Of a DNA stretch of 64,000 nucleotides, positions 18,234-27,109 are shown one piece after another. Under the pieces are notes generated by a model. That model searched no databases, was not told the DNA's origin, and saw only the letters and a program-made list of their open reading frames with translations. Source of the stretch: Janthinobacterium sp. B9-8 (lineage in GTDB: Bacteria; Pseudomonadota; Gammaproteobacteria; Burkholderiales; Chitinibacteraceae). Within the stretch, counting starts at the first letter, position 1, and each line of letters starts with the position of its first letter. The stretch lies in contig NZ_CP014222.1 in assembly GCF_000969645.2 (NCBI RefSeq), forward strand, positions 4,095,740 to 4,159,739, written 5' to 3'. A program made the position numbers and the translations under genes.

Positions 18234-18674
18234 ATGAAAAAAACCACTCTGAAGCAAGTTGGGCACGACAGGCAGCTCGCCAGCCTGATGCATCAGGTTG
18301 ATGATTTGGCGAGCGTATTAGCCCAAGTGCGTGCGGTGCTGCCGCCAGCGATGGCGGGGCATTGTCTTGGAGTGGCTTGGTCCGGCGATACTTTATTAAT
18401 TGGTGTAAGTGGCAGTGCTGCGGCATCAAGAGTGCGTCTGAACGCGCCTCAGATTCTTGCGGCACTGCAAGCCGGCGGATGGAAAGCTACCGTAGTTCAG
18501 CCCAAGGTGCAAGTCGGCTTGCAAAGCACAAATGCCATGCGAAGCAAAGACTTACATCTGAAAGAGGGGGCCTGTGTTGCTTTTTCGCAGCTGGCTGACA
18601 CCCTGGAAGATGGGCCATTAAGGCAGGCCATAGCTTCTCTCTTGAATCGCCATGCACCCAAAGACCAGATTTAG
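18234..18674 (+). CDS. DUF721 (DciA-like) protein
   Basis: A 146-residue protein of the DUF721 family, whose DciA members load the replicative helicase DnaB. The evidence is length, the helical N-terminus, the central block WSGDTLLIGVSGSAAASRVR, which matches the LxVxvxsSaWAxxLR pattern in a weakened form, and its divergent place beside the M23 peptidase and secA. Whether it acts as DciA here is not shown. The conserved Trp of the DciA core is not obvious. The start is 29 bases from the divergent start of the peptidase gene. Confidence 0.68.
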   Translation: MKKTTLKQVGHDRQLASLMHQVDDLASVLAQVRAVLPPAMAGHCLGVAWSGDTLLIGVSGSAAASRVRLNAPQILAALQAGGWKATVVQPKVQVGLQSTNAMRSKDLHLKEGACVAFSQLADTLEDGPLRQAIASLLNRHAPKDQI

Positions 18675-18766
18675 TCTATAAACCTTGTAAGGCCTTGTAA
18701 TAACATGTTTTTGCTGATGTTCAGGCCCTATTCTCTGAGAGGCTAAATCGACGAAGGAGCTGGGCA

Positions 18767-19402
18767 ATGAGTGTGAATCAGGCGGGGTGTCAGGCTAAAC
18801 AAGGTGGTTTTACTCTGGTGGAGCTGGCCATTGTGCTGGTGATTATTGGTCTGATCCTTGGGATGGCTTTTAAGGGCAAGGATTTGATTGATGGGGCAAA
18901 GGTGAAGAGCATCGCCGCCCAATACAATAAAGTGCAGGCGGCGTTTAATATTTATTTTGAAAGGTATGGTGCTTATCCGGGGGATGGGTGTCCTGCTGTT
19001 ATAGCAGTAGGCGTAACAACTTGTGCTGGGGCTAAAAGTGGGACATTAAGTCCTGCGGCAGAGACTCAGGGGGCATTTACACTTTTACAAAATGCTAATT
19101 TATTATCCGCCTCAGATATACAAAGCCCCTTTGGTGGACCATGGGGAATTACTATATCCACCAATACGACGTTAAGTGGAGGGGTCGCGGGGATTAATTA
19201 TTTCTCTTTGGTTACTGCAGCGGGCGCTCCACAGGCTTCAGCTGATCCACGCTATGTTTGCGCCTTGGATAAAATGATTGATGATGGGGTTTTTAACACA
19301 GGGAATGTGCGTAGTGTCGCCCCTGCTGCCTATACTGCTGCCACAGATTGTTGGGCATTGACAGGCGCGCCCTATATGGTAGGCATGCGCTTATTACCTT
19401 AG
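18767..19402 (+). CDS. Stand-alone type IV prepilin
   Basis: A 211-residue prepilin with leader MSVNQAGCQAKQGG, cleavage before FTLVELAIVLVIIGLILGMA and Glu at position 5. This is a much better pilin helix than in the two genes at the end of the pilus operon. A strong ribosome-binding site (AAGGAG, 18754-18759) precedes it and an intrinsic terminator follows, so it is probably transcribed alone. It has paired cysteines (GDGCPAV and TTCAG) and a C-terminal pair (YVCALD and TDCWAL). No MSHA major pilin is seen in the operon 5 kb upstream, so this could be its main subunit. That link is inferred. Confidence 0.85.
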   Translation: MSVNQAGCQAKQGGFTLVELAIVLVIIGLILGMAFKGKDLIDGAKVKSIAAQYNKVQAAFNIYFERYGAYPGDGCPAVIAVGVTTCAGAKSGTLSPAAETQGAFTLLQNANLLSASDIQSPFGGPWGITISTNTTLSGGVAGINYFSLVTAAGAPQASADPRYVCALDKMIDDGVFNTGNVRSVAPAAYTAATDCWALTGAPYMVGMRLLP

Positions 19403-19413
19403 ATTTTTCTTCT

Positions 19414-19443
19414 AAAGCCGAGCTTGCCACCAAGCTCGGCTTT
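19414..19443. terminator. Intrinsic terminator, prepilin / hda
   Basis: A 13-bp perfect stem (AAAGCCGAGCTTG, 19414-19426, with CAAGCTCGGCTTT, 19431-19443) and a CCAC loop lie between convergent genes. Its right arm runs into the hda stop codon. Confidence 0.88.
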
Positions 19444-20119
19444 ACTCCGTCCAATCCCCACGCAACACTTCCCTTAGCAAAGAAACCGTCACAGGTCTTT
19501 TTTCGGTCAGAGACAAATCATTGGCCGCATCTAAATGCTGATACAAAGTCGGCAAATCGCGCGATGCATGGCGCAGCAGGTAATCGGCTAAATCATCCCC
19601 CAGCTCAAACCCCAAGGCATAGGCGCGGCGTTTTAGGGCGGCGGCTTTGTCGGTGTCGGATAATGGTTTGAGCTGATACACCAAGCCCCAGCCTAGGCGA
19701 GTGGTTAAGTCGGGCCTGAGTAGCAGTAGCATGGGTGGCTTAGGCCCTGCGGCTAGCAGTAGGCCTCCGCCGTCTTTCAGCGTATTAAAGTGATCAAACA
19801 GGCGAATTTGTTCGTCACGGCTAAGCGCATCCACGTTGTCTACGATCAACGCCGCTTCTTTGGGCAATGATGCGGGCAGGGCATCGTGGGCTGCATCGGT
19901 AAAAAATATCTGAGTGTCGGCGGGCAGCATGGCGCGCGCGGCGGCGAGTAGGTGGCTCTTGCCACTGCCGCGTTCTCCCCATAAATAGAGAAAGCGCACG
20001 TCTCCCTCTCCAAGGCTCCAACAACCCAGCTGATAAAGTAGCTCGGCGTTTTCACCACGGATAAAATCCTCAAAAGAGGGTAGGGCTGGCAGTTGCAGAT
20101 CCAGCACGAGTTGCTTCAT
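19442..20119 (-). CDS. hda: DnaA regulatory inactivator Hda
   Basis: AAA+ protein that, with the DNA-bound sliding clamp, makes DnaA hydrolyse ATP and so limits re-initiation of replication. It begins MKQLVLDLQLP, where QL.LP is the usual clamp-binding start of Hda. It has a Walker A (WGERGSGKSHLL, about residue 45) and a Walker B (AALIVDNVDAL). With the start at 20119 it has 225 residues, the usual size. A longer frame to 20314 would overlap the divergent purM region with no domain support. It is divergent from purM. Confidence 0.92.
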   Translation of the reverse strand: MKQLVLDLQLPALPSFEDFIRGENAELLYQLGCWSLGEGDVRFLYLWGERGSGKSHLLAAARAMLPADTQIFFTDAAHDALPASLPKEAALIVDNVDALSRDEQIRLFDHFNTLKDGGGLLLAAGPKPPMLLLLRPDLTTRLGWGLVYQLKPLSDTDKAAALKRRAYALGFELGDDLADYLLRHASRDLPTLYQHLDAANDLSLTEKRPVTVSLLREVLRGDWTE

Positions 20120-20302
20120 GCGGGAGGGGCTCCAAGAGGTCGATGACAAGCGTGCGGGTGTTTTTTCACAAGATGCGATAAAATGTCTGGCTTTGCGGCA
20201 GGCGTACCCCAAATTGGGCGTTACACTTGCACTAATATAACGAATGTTCGCCATTCTAGCGCAGAAGCCCCTAGTGGCGCTGCCAGTTTCACGAGGCCAT
20301 GC

Positions 20303-21340
20303 ATGACCAATCAAAGCTTGAGCTACCGCGATGCGGGTGTCGATATCGATGCCGGCGATCAGTTGGTTGAAAATATTAAGCCCTACGCCAAGCGTACCAT
20401 GCGCCCAGAGGTGCTTAGTGGCATTGGCGGTTTCGGCGGCTTAGTCGAAATCAGTAAAAAATACCAAGAGCCTGTTTTAGTGTCCGGCACCGATGGTGTA
20501 GGTACTAAACTGAAGCTCGCTTTCGAGCTGAATCGCCACGATACCGTGGGGATTGATCTGGTTGCCATGAGTGTGAACGATATTTTGGTGCAAGGTGCCG
20601 AGCCATTGTTCTTTCTCGATTACTTCGCGTGCGGCAAGCTGGATGTGCCGAATGCAACTGAAGTGATTCGCGGGATTGCTCATGGCTGTGAGCAGGCAGG
20701 TTGTGCACTCATTGGTGGTGAAACTGCTGAAATGCCGGGCATGTATCCGCTAGGCGAATACGATCTGGCTGGCTTTGCCGTCGGGGTCGTCGAAAAAAGC
20801 AAAATCATTACTGGCGACGATATTGCGCCGGGTGATGTGGTGCTTGGTTTGGCATCGAACGGCGCACACTCCAATGGCTACAGCTTGATTCGCAAAATTA
20901 TGCATCGCGCTGAAGCCGATTACGCTGCGGAATTCGACGGCGGTAAGAGCCTTGCTGATGTGGTGATGGCCGCAACACGTATTTACGTGAAGCCGCTGTT
21001 GAAACTTATGCAAGCTTTGCCAGTCAAGGGTATGGCGCATATTACTGGCGGCGGGATCAGCGAAAACGTACCGCGTGTACTGCCAGATAACGTAGTTGCT
21101 GCCATCGATGCAAAATCGTGGACCATGCCTAAGTTATTTCAGTGGCTGCAAAAAGAAGGCAATGTGGAAGCGCAAGAAATGTACCGCACCTTTAACTGTG
21201 GCGTGGGGATGGTAGTGATTGTGGCGGCAGACCAGGCTGACGCAGCGATCGCTCTGCTGCAAGCAGAAGGTGAAACGGTTTATACCCTAGGTGCAATTCG
21301 TGCCCGTGTGGGTGATGAGCACCAGACGCAAGTAATGTAA
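20303..21340 (+). CDS. purM: Phosphoribosylformylglycinamidine cyclo-ligase PurM
   Basis: Fifth step of purine synthesis: ATP-driven closure of FGAM to aminoimidazole ribotide. It begins [19 protein letters not shown] and has 345 residues, the same as the E. coli enzyme. Conserved blocks are [60 protein letters not shown] and [13 protein letters not shown]. The frame is open to 20183, but the family start is at 20303. PurN follows after an intergenic region carrying a palindromic repeat. Confidence 0.97.
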   Translation: MTNQSLSYRDAGVDIDAGDQLVENIKPYAKRTMRPEVLSGIGGFGGLVEISKKYQEPVLVSGTDGVGTKLKLAFELNRHDTVGIDLVAMSVNDILVQGAEPLFFLDYFACGKLDVPNATEVIRGIAHGCEQAGCALIGGETAEMPGMYPLGEYDLAGFAVGVVEKSKIITGDDIAPGDVVLGLASNGAHSNGYSLIRKIMHRAEADYAAEFDGGKSLADVVMAATRIYVKPLLKLMQALPVKGMAHITGGGISENVPRVLPDNVVAAIDAKSWTMPKLFQWLQKEGNVEAQEMYRTFNCGVGMVVIVAADQADAAIALLQAEGETVYTLGAIRARVGDEHQTQVM

Positions 21341-21344
21341 TGGT

Positions 21345-21420
21345 TGTAGGGTGGGCACAAGGTTTATCGTGCCCACGCGCTTATGTGTTGCCGAGAGTGG
21401 GCACTAAGCCCAACCTACAA
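21345..21420. repeat. Palindromic intergenic repeat, copy b
   Basis: Outer arms TTGTAGGGTGGGC (21345-21357) and GCCCAACCTACAA (21408-21420) pair with one mismatch. Inside is a perfect 8-bp hairpin, GTGGGCAC with GTGCCCAC. It lies between purM and purN. Confidence 0.8.
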
Positions 21421-21428
21421 TTAGATAC

Positions 21429-21454
21429 AGGGCGAGGAACTCCTACCTCGCCCT
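21429..21454 (+). terminator. Hairpin before purN
   Basis: A 9-bp stem, AGGGCGAGG (21429-21437) with CCTCGCCCT (21446-21454), is followed by TTCTCTTTT and ends about 17 bases before the purN start. It could be a terminator for purM or an attenuator for purN. The T run is broken, so this is uncertain. Confidence 0.45.
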
Positions 21455-21470
21455 TTCTCTTTTGAGACTT

Positions 21471-22106
21471 ATGAAAAATATAGTTATCTTGATTTCCGGC
21501 CGTGGCAGCAATATGCAAGCCATTGTGGATGCGCAAATTGCAGGCGCAAATATCTGCGCCGTGATTGCAAATCGCCCCGATGCCGCAGGCCTTGCCTGGG
21601 CTGCAGAGCGTGGCATTGCCACCGCCGTGCTTGATCATAAGCTGTATGCTGGCCGCGAGGCATTTGATGCCGCGCTGGTTGAATTGATTGATGGCTATGC
21701 ACCGGATCTGGTCGTGCTAGCGGGCTTTATGCGTATTCTGACGGCTGACTTTGTAAACCATTATGCTGGCCGCCTGATTAATATCCACCCCTCGCTTTTA
21801 CCTGCCTTTACAGGCTTACACACCCATGAGCGGGCCTTGGCAGAAGGTGTGAAGATTGCGGGATGCACGGTGCATTTTGTGACCGCGGAGCTGGATCATG
21901 GTCCTATTATTTTGCAAACTGCTGTGGCGGTATTGGATGACGATACGGTAGCGAGTTTATCGGCCAGAATGCTGGTACAAGAACACCTGATTTATCCGCA
22001 GGCCGTGCGCTGGTTTGTGCAGGATAAGTTAAGGCTGGTGAATGGCAGAGTTCACGTAGATTGCCCTAGCCCTGCTGCGGCGTTGATTTTTCCGCCGGTG
22101 CTTTAA
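21471..22106 (+). CDS. purN: Phosphoribosylglycinamide formyltransferase PurN
   Basis: Third step of purine synthesis: transfer of a formyl group from 10-formyltetrahydrofolate to GAR. It starts MKNIVILISGRGSNMQAI and contains the folate-site block AGFMRILTADFV, NIHPSLLPAFTGLHTH and the catalytic HxxxxxxxDxG pattern in VHFVTAELDHGPII. The length is 211 residues. A TTG nine bases upstream is not needed. The stop overlaps the next start by one base (TAATG). Confidence 0.97.
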   Translation: MKNIVILISGRGSNMQAIVDAQIAGANICAVIANRPDAAGLAWAAERGIATAVLDHKLYAGREAFDAALVELIDGYAPDLVVLAGFMRILTADFVNHYAGRLINIHPSLLPAFTGLHTHERALAEGVKIAGCTVHFVTAELDHGPIILQTAVAVLDDDTVASLSARMLVQEHLIYPQAVRWFVQDKLRLVNGRVHVDCPSPAAALIFPPVL

Positions 22107-23251
22107 TGTTACGTTGGCCAGGTTTATTGTTGGTATCTGCTGCGCTGCTGTCTTTGTTACTGCATCTAGCGTCTATTTTTAGTGAACAACTCTACGCTTG
22201 GGCAACTCAACAGCCTTATACAGAAAGTGAATTAAAAAAAGTTACTCAGAAACTGAGTGATGTGGCACAAGCTGAAGAGGCGCGGCCGGAAGGCTTGAAA
22301 GGCGTAAAACCAGCAGATCATCAGCAGGTATTTTTACACAAGGGGCCCTTGATAAGCGAGAAGCCACCTGCCCCTAAGCCTGTTGTGAAGGCAAAAAAAA
22401 CATCGCCCGTTAAAGTTGCGGCAAGCCGTGTGCTTGCGGTGGCCAGCCAGGCCAGCGCAGTACTTGCTGAGAAACCGATCATTTTTGCAAGTGCAGCAAG
22501 CAGCGTGGCTCCTGCTCCTTTGCTTGCCTCTGCGCCTGAGGTTGAAGAAGTCTTGCCGCCGCTCAAAGAGAGCCCGCTGACAGCAGAGCAAACTTATCCT
22601 ACTCAAGTAGAAATTACCTATGCTTATGGAATATTTCCGATTCGGATGAGCTGGAAAGCAGAAAATGGCCGCTATGCTTTGAAATTACGCGGGGCTTTGT
22701 TTTCTAAATCACGTACTTTTGTGAGTGAAGGCGATGTGGGGCAGCAAGGTGTTATTCCGCAGCGATTTGCTGATTATCGTGACGAAAAATTGATTAATGA
22801 GGCAGTATTTAATTGGGAAGAAAAGAAAGTCACGATCAAAGATGGTGGTACGACAAAGGTTGAAGAATTAAAAGCGGGTGATCAGGATATTTTCTCTGCT
22901 GCTTTTCAGCTGGCCTTGCAAGGCTCACGCATGAAGGATTTTACTTTTACCGTAGCCAGTGGCCGCAAGATTTATAAAGATGTGCCGTTTGAAATTAGCG
23001 GGCAAGCCAGTCTGCGCTTAGGCGATAAGCAAATCGAAGCGATTTTGCTGCGTGGCCGCTTTGAAGACCGTACCTTTGATTTCTGGCTGGCACCACAGTG
23101 GCACAATATGCCAGTACGAATGACATTATCACTGGGTAGCGAAGGAAGCTTCGATATCTGGGCTAATGATATAAAAATTAATGGGGAAATGGTGCTGGAG
23201 CCGCAAAGCAACAACCATAACTCCAACTCCAACCGCATGATGCGAAGATAA
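22106..23251 (+). CDS. DUF3108 domain protein
   Basis: A 381-residue protein with an N-terminal membrane anchor (about residues 5-25), an Ala/Pro/Lys-rich linker (about 60-165) and a C-terminal DUF3108-like beta domain (about 170-360) with the typical start YPTQVEITYAYGIFPIRMSW. DUF3108 proteins are predicted to be periplasmic and their function is unknown. It overlaps purN by one base and is followed six bases later by the RsmB-type gene, an order I recall from Neisseriales. Nothing in the sequence ties it to purine synthesis. Confidence 0.75.
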   Translation: MLRWPGLLLVSAALLSLLLHLASIFSEQLYAWATQQPYTESELKKVTQKLSDVAQAEEARPEGLKGVKPADHQQVFLHKGPLISEKPPAPKPVVKAKKTSPVKVAASRVLAVASQASAVLAEKPIIFASAASSVAPAPLLASAPEVEEVLPPLKESPLTAEQTYPTQVEITYAYGIFPIRMSWKAENGRYALKLRGALFSKSRTFVSEGDVGQQGVIPQRFADYRDEKLINEAVFNWEEKKVTIKDGGTTKVEELKAGDQDIFSAAFQLALQGSRMKDFTFTVASGRKIYKDVPFEISGQASLRLGDKQIEAILLRGRFEDRTFDFWLAPQWHNMPVRMTLSLGSEGSFDIWANDIKINGEMVLEPQSNNHNSNSNRMMRR

Positions 23252-23256
23252 AAGAC

Positions 23257-24525
23257 ATGATTGCTTTAAATAATACCCGTTACCACGCCGCCATTTCTGT
23301 TCTATCCGAAATGCTAGTGTTTGCCGCTCCATCTGATGCCACCATGTCGCGTTTCTTTCGCAGCAATCCCAATCTGGGCGGCCAAGATCGCCATATGATT
23401 GCCGAATGCGTGTATGGCATTTTGCGTAATAAAATTCGCCTTGAGTGGGTTTTAGGTGGCCCGGCAAATGCGCGCAGCCTGCTCACCGCTTACTTGGTGG
23501 TGGTAGAGCGCCGCAATCTGCGCGAATGCGGCGATTGGTTTCCTGACACCGAAAAAGACAATTTTGCCCTGTGTAAAAGCAAAAAACTCGCCGAAGCACC
23601 GGTGTATGTGCGTGCCGACTTACCTGAATGGGTAGTGAGCGATCTGCTTGCTGGCAATATGAGCGACGCCGATATTCTGGCCTTGGGCGCTGGCTTGCAA
23701 GGCGCAGCCGCACTCGATTTACGCGTAAATAGCTTAAAAGCCAAGCGTGAACAAGTAGCTGCCGAGTTGCTGGATGTTGGCGGTGTAGAAACCACGCCAA
23801 CACCTTATTCGCCTTGGGGCCTGCGTGTAACGGGCAAGCCAGCGATTAATAAATACCGCGCCTTTACCGAAGGCCGTGTTGAAGTACAAGACGAAGGCAG
23901 CCAGCTCTTGGGCCTGCTTACCGGTGCAAAACGCGGCCAAATGGTGGTGGATTTCTGCGCTGGCGCTGGCGGTAAAACACTGCTGCTGGGCGCAATGATG
24001 AATTCTAGCGGCCGCTTGTATGCCTTTGATGTATCCGAAAAACGCCTGAATAACTTCAAGCCGCGCTTGGCTCGCTCCGGCCTTTCCAACGTCAGTGCGC
24101 AGCTTATTTCTAGCGAAAACGATCAGAAAATTAAGCGTTTGGTTGGCAAAATCGATTCAGTTTTGGTTGACGCGCCTTGCTCCGGCATGGGCACCGTACG
24201 CCGTAATCCCGATCTGAAATTCCGCCAAAACCCAGCCAGCGTGCTCGAGTTGAATGCCATGCAAACCAGCATTCTGGCGTCCGCTTCACGCTTGGTAAAA
24301 TCTGCAGGCCGCTTGGTTTACGCCACTTGTAGCTTCTTGCCATCCGAAAATGAAGCCATCGTTGAAGCCTTCCTCGCCGCCAATCCAGATTTCAAATTGC
24401 TCGATGCACCAGAGCTATTAAAAGCCGAGCAAGTAGAAATCGCCCTGACCGGACCCTATTTCAAGCTATCTCCGCATCTGCATCAAGCCGATGCCTTTTT
24501 TGCTGCGGTAATGCAGAGAGATTGA
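23257..24525 (+). CDS. RsmB/NOP-family rRNA (cytosine-5) methyltransferase
   Basis: SAM-dependent RNA m5C methyltransferase. The 422-residue protein has a NusB-like N-terminus and a class I methyltransferase core. FCAGAGGKTLLL is the SAM-binding motif, VDAPCSGMGTVRRNPD holds the catalytic PC motif, and YATCSFLPSENE holds the TC motif of the second catalytic cysteine. PC plus TC marks the NOL1/NOP2/Sun family. RsmB (16S C967) is the most likely relation, but the exact target cannot be read from sequence. It ends before a strong terminator. Confidence 0.88.
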   Translation: MIALNNTRYHAAISVLSEMLVFAAPSDATMSRFFRSNPNLGGQDRHMIAECVYGILRNKIRLEWVLGGPANARSLLTAYLVVVERRNLRECGDWFPDTEKDNFALCKSKKLAEAPVYVRADLPEWVVSDLLAGNMSDADILALGAGLQGAAALDLRVNSLKAKREQVAAELLDVGGVETTPTPYSPWGLRVTGKPAINKYRAFTEGRVEVQDEGSQLLGLLTGAKRGQMVVDFCAGAGGKTLLLGAMMNSSGRLYAFDVSEKRLNNFKPRLARSGLSNVSAQLISSENDQKIKRLVGKIDSVLVDAPCSGMGTVRRNPDLKFRQNPASVLELNAMQTSILASASRLVKSAGRLVYATCSFLPSENEAIVEAFLAANPDFKLLDAPELLKAEQVEIALTGPYFKLSPHLHQADAFFAAVMQRD

Positions 24526-24542
24526 TTGCTTTGTAGGTAATA

Positions 24543-24570
24543 AAAAAACCCATCGCTTGATGGGTTTTTT
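24543..24570. terminator. Bidirectional terminator, methyltransferase / S9 peptidase
   Basis: A 12-bp stem (AAAAAACCCATC, 24543-24554, with GATGGGTTTTTT, 24559-24570) and GCTT loop lie between convergent genes. Confidence 0.92.
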
Positions 24571-24574
24571 AGTT

Positions 24575-26956
24575 TTATGGCTTGGCTTTTAAATACGTCT
24601 CCAGCCACTGATCCTGCTCCCACAGCATTTGCATAATGGATTCACGGGCGCGGTAGCCGTGGCTTTCATTGGGCAGCATCACGAGGCGTGCTCTTGCGCC
24701 CAAGCCTTGCAGGGCTTGGTACATGCGCTCGCTTTGCACGGGGAAGGTGCCGGAGTTGTTGTCCATTTCGCCGTGGATGAGCAGCAGCGGGTCTTTGATC
24801 TGATCGGAAAAGTTGAATGGAGCCATGGCTTGGTAGACGGGTTTGGCCTCCCAGAAATTACGGTCTTCAGATTGAAAGCCAAATGGGGTGAGCGTGCGGT
24901 TATAAGCACCGGATCTGGCGATGCCAGCTTTAAATAGGCGGGTATGCGCTAGCAGATTAGCAGTCATAAAAGCGCCGTAGCTATGGCCGCCGACGGCGAT
25001 TTTATTGCGATCGGCGACACCCAGCTTCACTACAGCATCGACAGCGGCTTCGGCATTCATGGTGAGCTGCGGCAGATAGTTATCGTTAGGCTCGGTTTTG
25101 CCTTCGCCCACAATGGGCATGGCGGGGTTGTCGAGCACGGCGTAGCCACGGGCCAGCATGGCTTGCGGGCCGTTGTAGCTGATGCGGTTAAAGCGGTATG
25201 GCGATTCGCGCACTTGGCTGGCGAGTTGGGCGTTTTTAAATTCACGCGGGTAAGCCCACATCAGCATCGGTAGCGGGCCATCGCGTTTTGCTTTGTAGCC
25301 TGCAGGCAGATACAGCGTGGCATCCAGCATTACACCATCTTTGCGCGTGTACTGGATTTTTTGCTTTTGCACGTCTTTAAGTTGCGGCGTGGGATGCGGA
25401 AACTGAGTAAGCGCCCGAGGTTTGGCATCGCCCGCAAGATCGCGTAGATAAAAGTTAGGCCTTTCGGTATTGGCTTCGCGGCTGCTGATGATTTGCTGCT
25501 CGCCCAGCATGGCGACAGGGATTTCATAAAACGGTGCTTGTGATTGCCAGAGGCGCTTTGATTTTTTGCTAGCTAATTCATAGCGGTCTAAAAAGGGCCG
25601 GTCGCCTTCTGGGCCTGCGCCTTCGCCTATCAAATAAATAGCCTTGCCGTCGCTCTTAAGGATGTTCTGGCCGTAGGCGTTTTTTGCCAGCACCGGCTCA
25701 CCCGGATCGGCGTAGCGGTCTTCTGATTTACGAGCAGTGAGCAGCTCAGGTGCTTGCTCTGGGTGATCGGGGCGGATGAGCCAAGTGCGGGTATCGCGCG
25801 TTTTCCACCATGATTCTTCGACCATGGCCAGATCGCCACTTCCCCAGTGTAGTGATGAGGCACGCCAAGCCAGCTCGATCAGCTTTTGTGGCGGAGCGGT
25901 GAAGGGTGCGCTTTGCTGGAAGAGCGCATCGCGTATTTTGGCTTCAGTCGCCGGATTGCCACCGTCCTGCGCTTCTAGCCAAGTAAGTGTGGCGGGCAGA
26001 TCTTTGCGCCATGCAAAATCTCGCGGCTCTTTGGATACGGCGTCGTTGCCCGGCGGGATGCGATCTTGCAGCGGCAGTGCGATCGTTTTAAGCAGCTTGC
26101 CCTGCTTATTCCAAACCTCAACCGCCTGTGGGAAGTATGAAACCGGCAGCAAATAAGAATAAGGGCGGCGTAGCGAGGTAGTCAGAATCAACTCACCATC
26201 AGGGGAGCTGCTAGCCGCCAGTAGGGTGAGCGGCTGGGCGATTTTTTTGATCTCGCCTTTTAGGTTTACGGTAGCCAGCTGGCTTTGCAGATGCCAGTCA
26301 AGCAGATCAGCATCGGCCGGTGTTTTCAGCATATCGGCGTAGGTACGGATCGAACTTTTGGCTCCGGGCTGGCTGTCCTGGGTATTCGGGCCACTTGGAG
26401 TGAGTGCCGCCGTGGGGGCCGTGCCTGCGGGTTTGAGCTGCACCAGCAATTGCTCGCTGGCACTCAGCCAGCTAAAGCCAGCCCCCGCAATCGCGTTGAT
26501 GGGGGCTTTAATTAAAGGCTTGGCGCTGGCTTGAGCGACATCGATCAGCCATAGCTCAACGCCCGTATCGCCCCAGCGGCTGAATGCAATCCAGCGCTCA
26601 TTGGCTGACCATGCGGTGTCCGCAATCCGTGCTTCCTTGGGCAAGCCGCTGATGCTGCGGCTTAGTCCGGTTTTGATATCCAGCAGGCTGGCACCATTGG
26701 CAAAATCAAAGCGGCTTTGGCTGCTCATTCTTGGATTGATACGCAGGCCAGCGAGCTTTAATTCGGGCTGGGCCACATCGCTGATGCCGGGTAAGCCCGG
26801 CAGGCTGAGTAGCAGGGCTGTGCCGTGCTTGGGGCCAAGGCGGAACAAGGGGCCACGCGGGGCGTCGACGATGGCTTGCAATTCGGCTGGCGGTGTTTGA
26901 TAAGCGGCGATGGTAAGAGGGCTCATAATCAGGGTAAGTAGCAGAAGTAGGCGCAT
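24575..26956 (-). CDS. Exported S9-family (prolyl oligopeptidase type) peptidase
   Basis: A 793-residue serine peptidase with a signal peptide (MRLLLLLTLIMSPLTIA) and probable periplasmic location. An N-terminal beta-propeller region fills about residues 30-520 and an alpha/beta hydrolase domain about 540-790. The nucleophile is in GGHSYGAF (about residue 660), the acid in HGEMDNNSGTFP and the histidine in ESHGYRARES. The HGEMDNN layout and length resemble the glutamyl endopeptidase (S9D) group more than classical prolyl oligopeptidase. Substrate unknown. It is transcribed alone between a terminator and the kinase operon. Confidence 0.87.
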   Translation of the reverse strand: MRLLLLLTLIMSPLTIAAYQTPPAELQAIVDAPRGPLFRLGPKHGTALLLSLPGLPGISDVAQPELKLAGLRINPRMSSQSRFDFANGASLLDIKTGLSRSISGLPKEARIADTAWSANERWIAFSRWGDTGVELWLIDVAQASAKPLIKAPINAIAGAGFSWLSASEQLLVQLKPAGTAPTAALTPSGPNTQDSQPGAKSSIRTYADMLKTPADADLLDWHLQSQLATVNLKGEIKKIAQPLTLLAASSSPDGELILTTSLRRPYSYLLPVSYFPQAVEVWNKQGKLLKTIALPLQDRIPPGNDAVSKEPRDFAWRKDLPATLTWLEAQDGGNPATEAKIRDALFQQSAPFTAPPQKLIELAWRASSLHWGSGDLAMVEESWWKTRDTRTWLIRPDHPEQAPELLTARKSEDRYADPGEPVLAKNAYGQNILKSDGKAIYLIGEGAGPEGDRPFLDRYELASKKSKRLWQSQAPFYEIPVAMLGEQQIISSREANTERPNFYLRDLAGDAKPRALTQFPHPTPQLKDVQKQKIQYTRKDGVMLDATLYLPAGYKAKRDGPLPMLMWAYPREFKNAQLASQVRESPYRFNRISYNGPQAMLARGYAVLDNPAMPIVGEGKTEPNDNYLPQLTMNAEAAVDAVVKLGVADRNKIAVGGHSYGAFMTANLLAHTRLFKAGIARSGAYNRTLTPFGFQSEDRNFWEAKPVYQAMAPFNFSDQIKDPLLLIHGEMDNNSGTFPVQSERMYQALQGLGARARLVMLPNESHGYRARESIMQMLWEQDQWLETYLKAKP

Positions 26957-27109
26957 AGGGTCTTTTTCAATAGCTTACGGGCGGGGCAATAGCTGCTTTG
27001 GGCAGGCCTTGCATCTTGTGCCTCACTGTAACACAGCGATTTGTAAGTATATTGAAATAGTGCCGGGTTGAGCTAGCTATCCGTTTTAGTGTATTTTTTG
27101 AACTTAATA

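Noticed and set aside
18205-18465. Longer start for the M23 peptidase
   Set aside because: It would run through the divergent DUF721 gene and add 87 residues with no family counterpart. The internal ATG directly precedes the membrane helix.
20120-20314. Longer start for Hda and, in the opposite direction, for PurM (20183)
   Set aside because: Both families have well-known starts (MKQLVLDLQLP and [12 protein letters not shown]) at the internal ATG codons, and the longer forms would overlap each other.
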